Shown: piece by piece, positions 61,861-64,000 of the stretch
Numbering within the stretch: position 1 is the first letter of the stretch
How the letters are laid out: every line of letters begins with the position of its first letter
Assembly: GCF_027484705.1 (NCBI RefSeq)
Contig: NZ_JAIXSL010000016.1
Span: 62,001-126,000 of the forward strand
Length of the DNA: 64,000 bases
Reading direction: 5' to 3'
Source of the DNA: Flavobacterium sp.
GTDB taxonomy: Bacteria > Bacteroidota > Bacteroidia > Flavobacteriales > Flavobacteriaceae
Notes under the pieces: generated by a model
Database searches by the model: none
Told to the model about the DNA's origin: nothing
Seen by the model: only the letters and a program-made list of their open reading frames with translations
Translations under genes and position numbers: made by a program

Positions 61861-62883
61861 TTAAAAAGTGGTTCTTGCTTTCGAAACAACAGCTGAAGTC
61901 TCAAAATTCTCGATTAGGTATTTCTGATAACCCACAATGCCGATCATGGCTGCGTTATCAGTCGTGTATTCAAATTTTGGGATGTAGGTTTTCCAGCCGT
62001 ATTTTGTTTCGGCTTCTTTCAATGTAGTCCTGATTCCTGAATTCGCAGAAACGCCGCCACCAATCGCAATTTGCGTGATGCCAGTTTGCTTAACAGCAAG
62101 TTTCAATTTATCCATCAAAATCTCGATGATCGTATGCTGGATTGAAGCGCAGATATCAGCAGTATTTTCCTCAATAAATTTAGGATTTTCAGCCATTTGT
62201 TTCTGGATGAAATACAAAATCGCCGTCTTTAAACCTGAAAAACTGAAGTCAAGATTAGGTGCTTTAGGTTTCGTGAAGGCAAAAGCTTTTGGATTTCCTT
62301 GTTGTGCATATTTGTCGACCAAAGGCCCGCCGGGATAGGGTAATCCTAGTATTTTAGCGCTTTTGTCAAAAGCTTCACCGACTGCATCATCAGTGGTTTC
62401 TCCAATGATTTCCATATCGAAATAATCCTTGACTTTCACGATTTGTGTATGCCCGCCGGAAATGGTCAAAGCCAGAAACGGAAACGTTGGTTTGTCAAAA
62501 TCCGGTTCGTCGATGAAATGTGCCAGGATGTGCGCCTGCATGTGATTCACGGCAATTAGCGGAATCTCCAGCGCAATAGCCATTGATTTGGCAAACGAAC
62601 TTCCTACCAACAACGAACCCATCAAACCCGGACCTTGCGTAAAAGCTATGGCCGACAGGTGTTCTTTGGTGATATTGGCTTTTTTGAGCGCAGCATCAAT
62701 CACAGGAACGATGTTCAGTTGGTGCGCCCGCGAGGCCAATTCCGGAACTACGCCGCCATATTCGTTGTGAATCAGCTGGTTTGCCACAACATTCGACAGC
62801 ACTTTGTCGTTTTGGAGTACAGCCGCTGCAGTATCGTCACAGGAGCTTTCAATCGCTAAAATAAAAACATCGTTTCGATGCAT
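61861..62883 (-). CDS. tsaD: tRNA N6-threonylcarbamoyladenosine synthase subunit TsaD
   Basis: Transfers threonylcarbamoyl to A37 of ANN-decoding tRNAs, with TsaB and TsaE. 340 residues from ATG 62883 (MHRNDVFILAIESSCDDT); four more codons are open upstream. Metal ligands lie in VNHMQAHILAHF near 110. Other motifs are LLVGSSFAKSMAIA, LTISGGHTQIV and VGEAFDKSAKILGLPYPGG. Upstream operon partner of rsmE and divergent from tamB. A minus-strand TAATTTTG at 62953-62960 could be its -7 element. Confidence 0.95.
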   Translation of the reverse strand: MHRNDVFILAIESSCDDTAAAVLQNDKVLSNVVANQLIHNEYGGVVPELASRAHQLNIVPVIDAALKKANITKEHLSAIAFTQGPGLMGSLLVGSSFAKSMAIALEIPLIAVNHMQAHILAHFIDEPDFDKPTFPFLALTISGGHTQIVKVKDYFDMEIIGETTDDAVGEAFDKSAKILGLPYPGGPLVDKYAQQGNPKAFAFTKPKAPNLDFSFSGLKTAILYFIQKQMAENPKFIEENTADICASIQHTIIEILMDKLKLAVKQTGITQIAIGGGVSANSGIRTTLKEAETKYGWKTYIPKFEYTTDNAAMIGIVGYQKYLIENFETSAVVSKARTTF

Positions 62884-62905
62884 AAACACAAGCAAATTTT
62901 TGATT

Positions 62906-62913
62906 TATATTTG
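62906..62913 (+). promoter_or_regulatory. Possible -7 element for tamB-like gene
   Basis: TATATTTG fits TAnnTTTG and lies 116 nt before the inferred start codon; no -33 element is found at the right distance. Confidence 0.3.
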
Positions 62914-63029
62914 AACAAATGCCCTAAAAATATTCTATTTTTACAGCGCTGCCAAAATTAGCCTTTTTTTAGCAATGGAATTGATTTCCATAAGTTAAAT
63001 AAATCGATTTTAAAATTTAATAAAAGCCC

Positions 63030-64000
63030 ATTCTCATAAAACGAGCTCGGAAAATAATACTTCGCTTATTACTGCTACTAATACTATTGATACTAGTGCT
63101 TGGTATTGCTTTAACGTTGCCGGTCGTGCAAACCAAGATTGCGCAATACGTTACCGAAAGGCTTAACAAGGAATACAAAACCGACATCCAGATTGGCCAG
63201 ATTGCCATTACTTCGTTTGGTGTCGTGAAGCTCAAAAAAGTATTAATTCGCGATCATCATAAAGACACCCTGATTTACGCCAACCGCATCAACACCAACA
63301 TTCTGGATTTAAAGAAAATGACCGCCGGTGATTTGATTTTCGGAAACATCCGCGTCAATGAGATGCTTGTCAACATGAAAACCTACAAAGGCGAAAGCGA
63401 CACCAACATTGATAAGTTTATAGCTGCGTTTGATAACGGAAAACCTTCGACACACAAATTCCTGCTTACAGCCCAAAAAGTATATCTTGAAAAAAGTCAT
63501 TTCATTCTGACCGATGAAAACCGTGAAGTGCCTAAAGATGTTGATTTCACAAGGCTAAATGCCATGGTCAGCAATTTCAAAATTCACGGTCCGGATGTGA
63601 CGACTGTCATTGAAAAAATGTCATTTCAGGACCATCGCGGACTTTACATCAAGAATCTCATGGCGAAATTCGCCTACACTAAAAAGCACATTCTGCTCGA
63701 TGATCTTGATTTCATTACAAGTCACTCAAAGTTTAAAGGCAAGGCAGCGCTGCATTACAAACGCGAAGATTTTCACGATTTCAACAACAAAGTGCATTTT
63801 GATATTCAGGTCGATAAGGCCAGTTTGTCATCGAATGATGTCCGCTATTTCTACAAGGAAATGGGGAAGGACCAGAATTTCACTTTGCGGGCGCATGTCA
63901 CCGGAACGCTCAACGATTTGACGGCGCGCAAGATGAGCCTCATCGACAGCAAGAATACGCAGATTGTGGGCGATGTCAATTTTAAAAACCTTTTCGGCGA
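63030..64000 (+). CDS. tamB: TamB-like translocation/assembly protein, 3' end outside window; apparent ATT start
   Basis: The first ~323 codons of a large envelope protein (AsmA/DUF490 superfamily) that spans the periplasm and aids outer membrane protein or lipid traffic. The N-terminus from the ATT at 63030 reads (M)LIKRARKIILR followed by a leucine-rich membrane anchor, then LTLPVVQTKIAQYVTERLNKEY, typical of flavobacterial TamB. Two in-frame TAA codons at 63018-63023 block any earlier start and no in-frame ATG occurs until after the anchor. ATT, or the later TTG/GTG inside the anchor, must therefore be used unless there is a base error. Confidence 0.8.
   Translation, partial: MLIKRARKIILRLLLLLILLILVLGIALTLPVVQTKIAQYVTERLNKEYKTDIQIGQIAITSFGVVKLKKVLIRDHHKDTLIYANRINTNILDLKKMTAGDLIFGNIRVNEMLVNMKTYKGESDTNIDKFIAAFDNGKPSTHKFLLTAQKVYLEKSHFILTDENREVPKDVDFTRLNAMVSNFKIHGPDVTTVIEKMSFQDHRGLYIKNLMAKFAYTKKHILLDDLDFITSHSKFKGKAALHYKREDFHDFNNKVHFDIQVDKASLSSNDVRYFYKEMGKDQNFTLRAHVTGTLNDLTARKMSLIDSKNTQIVGDVNFKNLFG

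Overview
The window is a chromosomal segment from a flavobacterium-like member of the Bacteroidota, probably Flavobacterium or a close relative. The supporting signs are about 40% GC, promoters of the form TTTG-N19/20-TAnnTTTG, few visible Shine-Dalgarno sequences, two secreted proteins with type IX secretion (T9SS) C-terminal sorting domains, a TonB-type barrel receptor, a DUF4266/DUF3570 pair, LpxD, and protein relatives that all look flavobacterial. Most of the DNA is ordinary core genome. I see no prophage, insertion sequence, CRISPR array or rRNA operon.

Layout. 1-3344 is the bulk of a fused acyl-CoA mutase/GTPase (IcmF type) cut by the window edge. 3.4-9.1 kb holds an orphan membrane protein, fumC, a 54-residue membrane protein, a barrel receptor and an ArsC-like reductase. 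9.2-14.0 kb carries a CPBP protease/MenE-like pair and then a thioredoxin-ApbE-DUF4266-DUF3570 cluster. 14.1-19.7 kb runs on the minus strand: DoxX, M1 peptidase, DUF1772, cytochrome c, AraC regulator and an acyl-CoA carboxylase beta subunit. 19.8-26.3 kb has a DUF47/Pit phosphate pair, lpxD, DUF1697, prfB with its programmed frameshift, threonine aldolase and YbaB. 26.4-32.8 kb has an S9 peptidase, a cysteine/cystathionine synthase, yebC, gcvT and nnrD. 32.8-37.9 kb is the thrA-thrB-thrC operon, preceded by an unannotated threonine-rich leader peptide. 38.1-49.2 kb has hutH, a methyltransferase/DUF421 pair, a rimK fusion, clpC, gyrA and a TPR protein. 49.2-51.4 kb has an NlpC/P60 peptidase and a thiolase. 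51.6-52.1 kb has tRNA-Ser, tRNA-Pro and tRNA-Arg. 52.4-62.9 kb has two T9SS cargo proteins, a VanX-like dipeptidase, a THUMP-type methyltransferase, an AI-2E family permease, DUF4159, rsmE and tsaD. The window ends in the first third of a tamB-like gene.

How the genes fit together. IcmF, the acyl-CoA carboxylase subunit, thiolase and HutH all point to catabolism of amino acids and short acyl chains. ThrABC is a complete aspartate-to-threonine branch, and the leader peptide suggests it is controlled by threonine supply. DUF47 with Pit handles phosphate. ApbE with DUF4266, DUF3570 and a thioredoxin looks like a periplasmic/outer-membrane flavin or redox module of unknown function.

The least explained material lies between genes. 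A 78-nt structured repeat occurs four times (5812, 24815, 31834, 50052). Short-unit arrays of 7, 8 and about 16 nt abut gene ends in opposite orientations. An 87-nt ATGG...CCAT inverted element follows gcvT. Degenerate copies of the tRNA-Arg 3' end surround the tRNA cluster. The best candidates for new biology are the thr leader, the 78-nt repeat family, the ApbE/DUF4266 cluster and the apparent ATT start of tamB.
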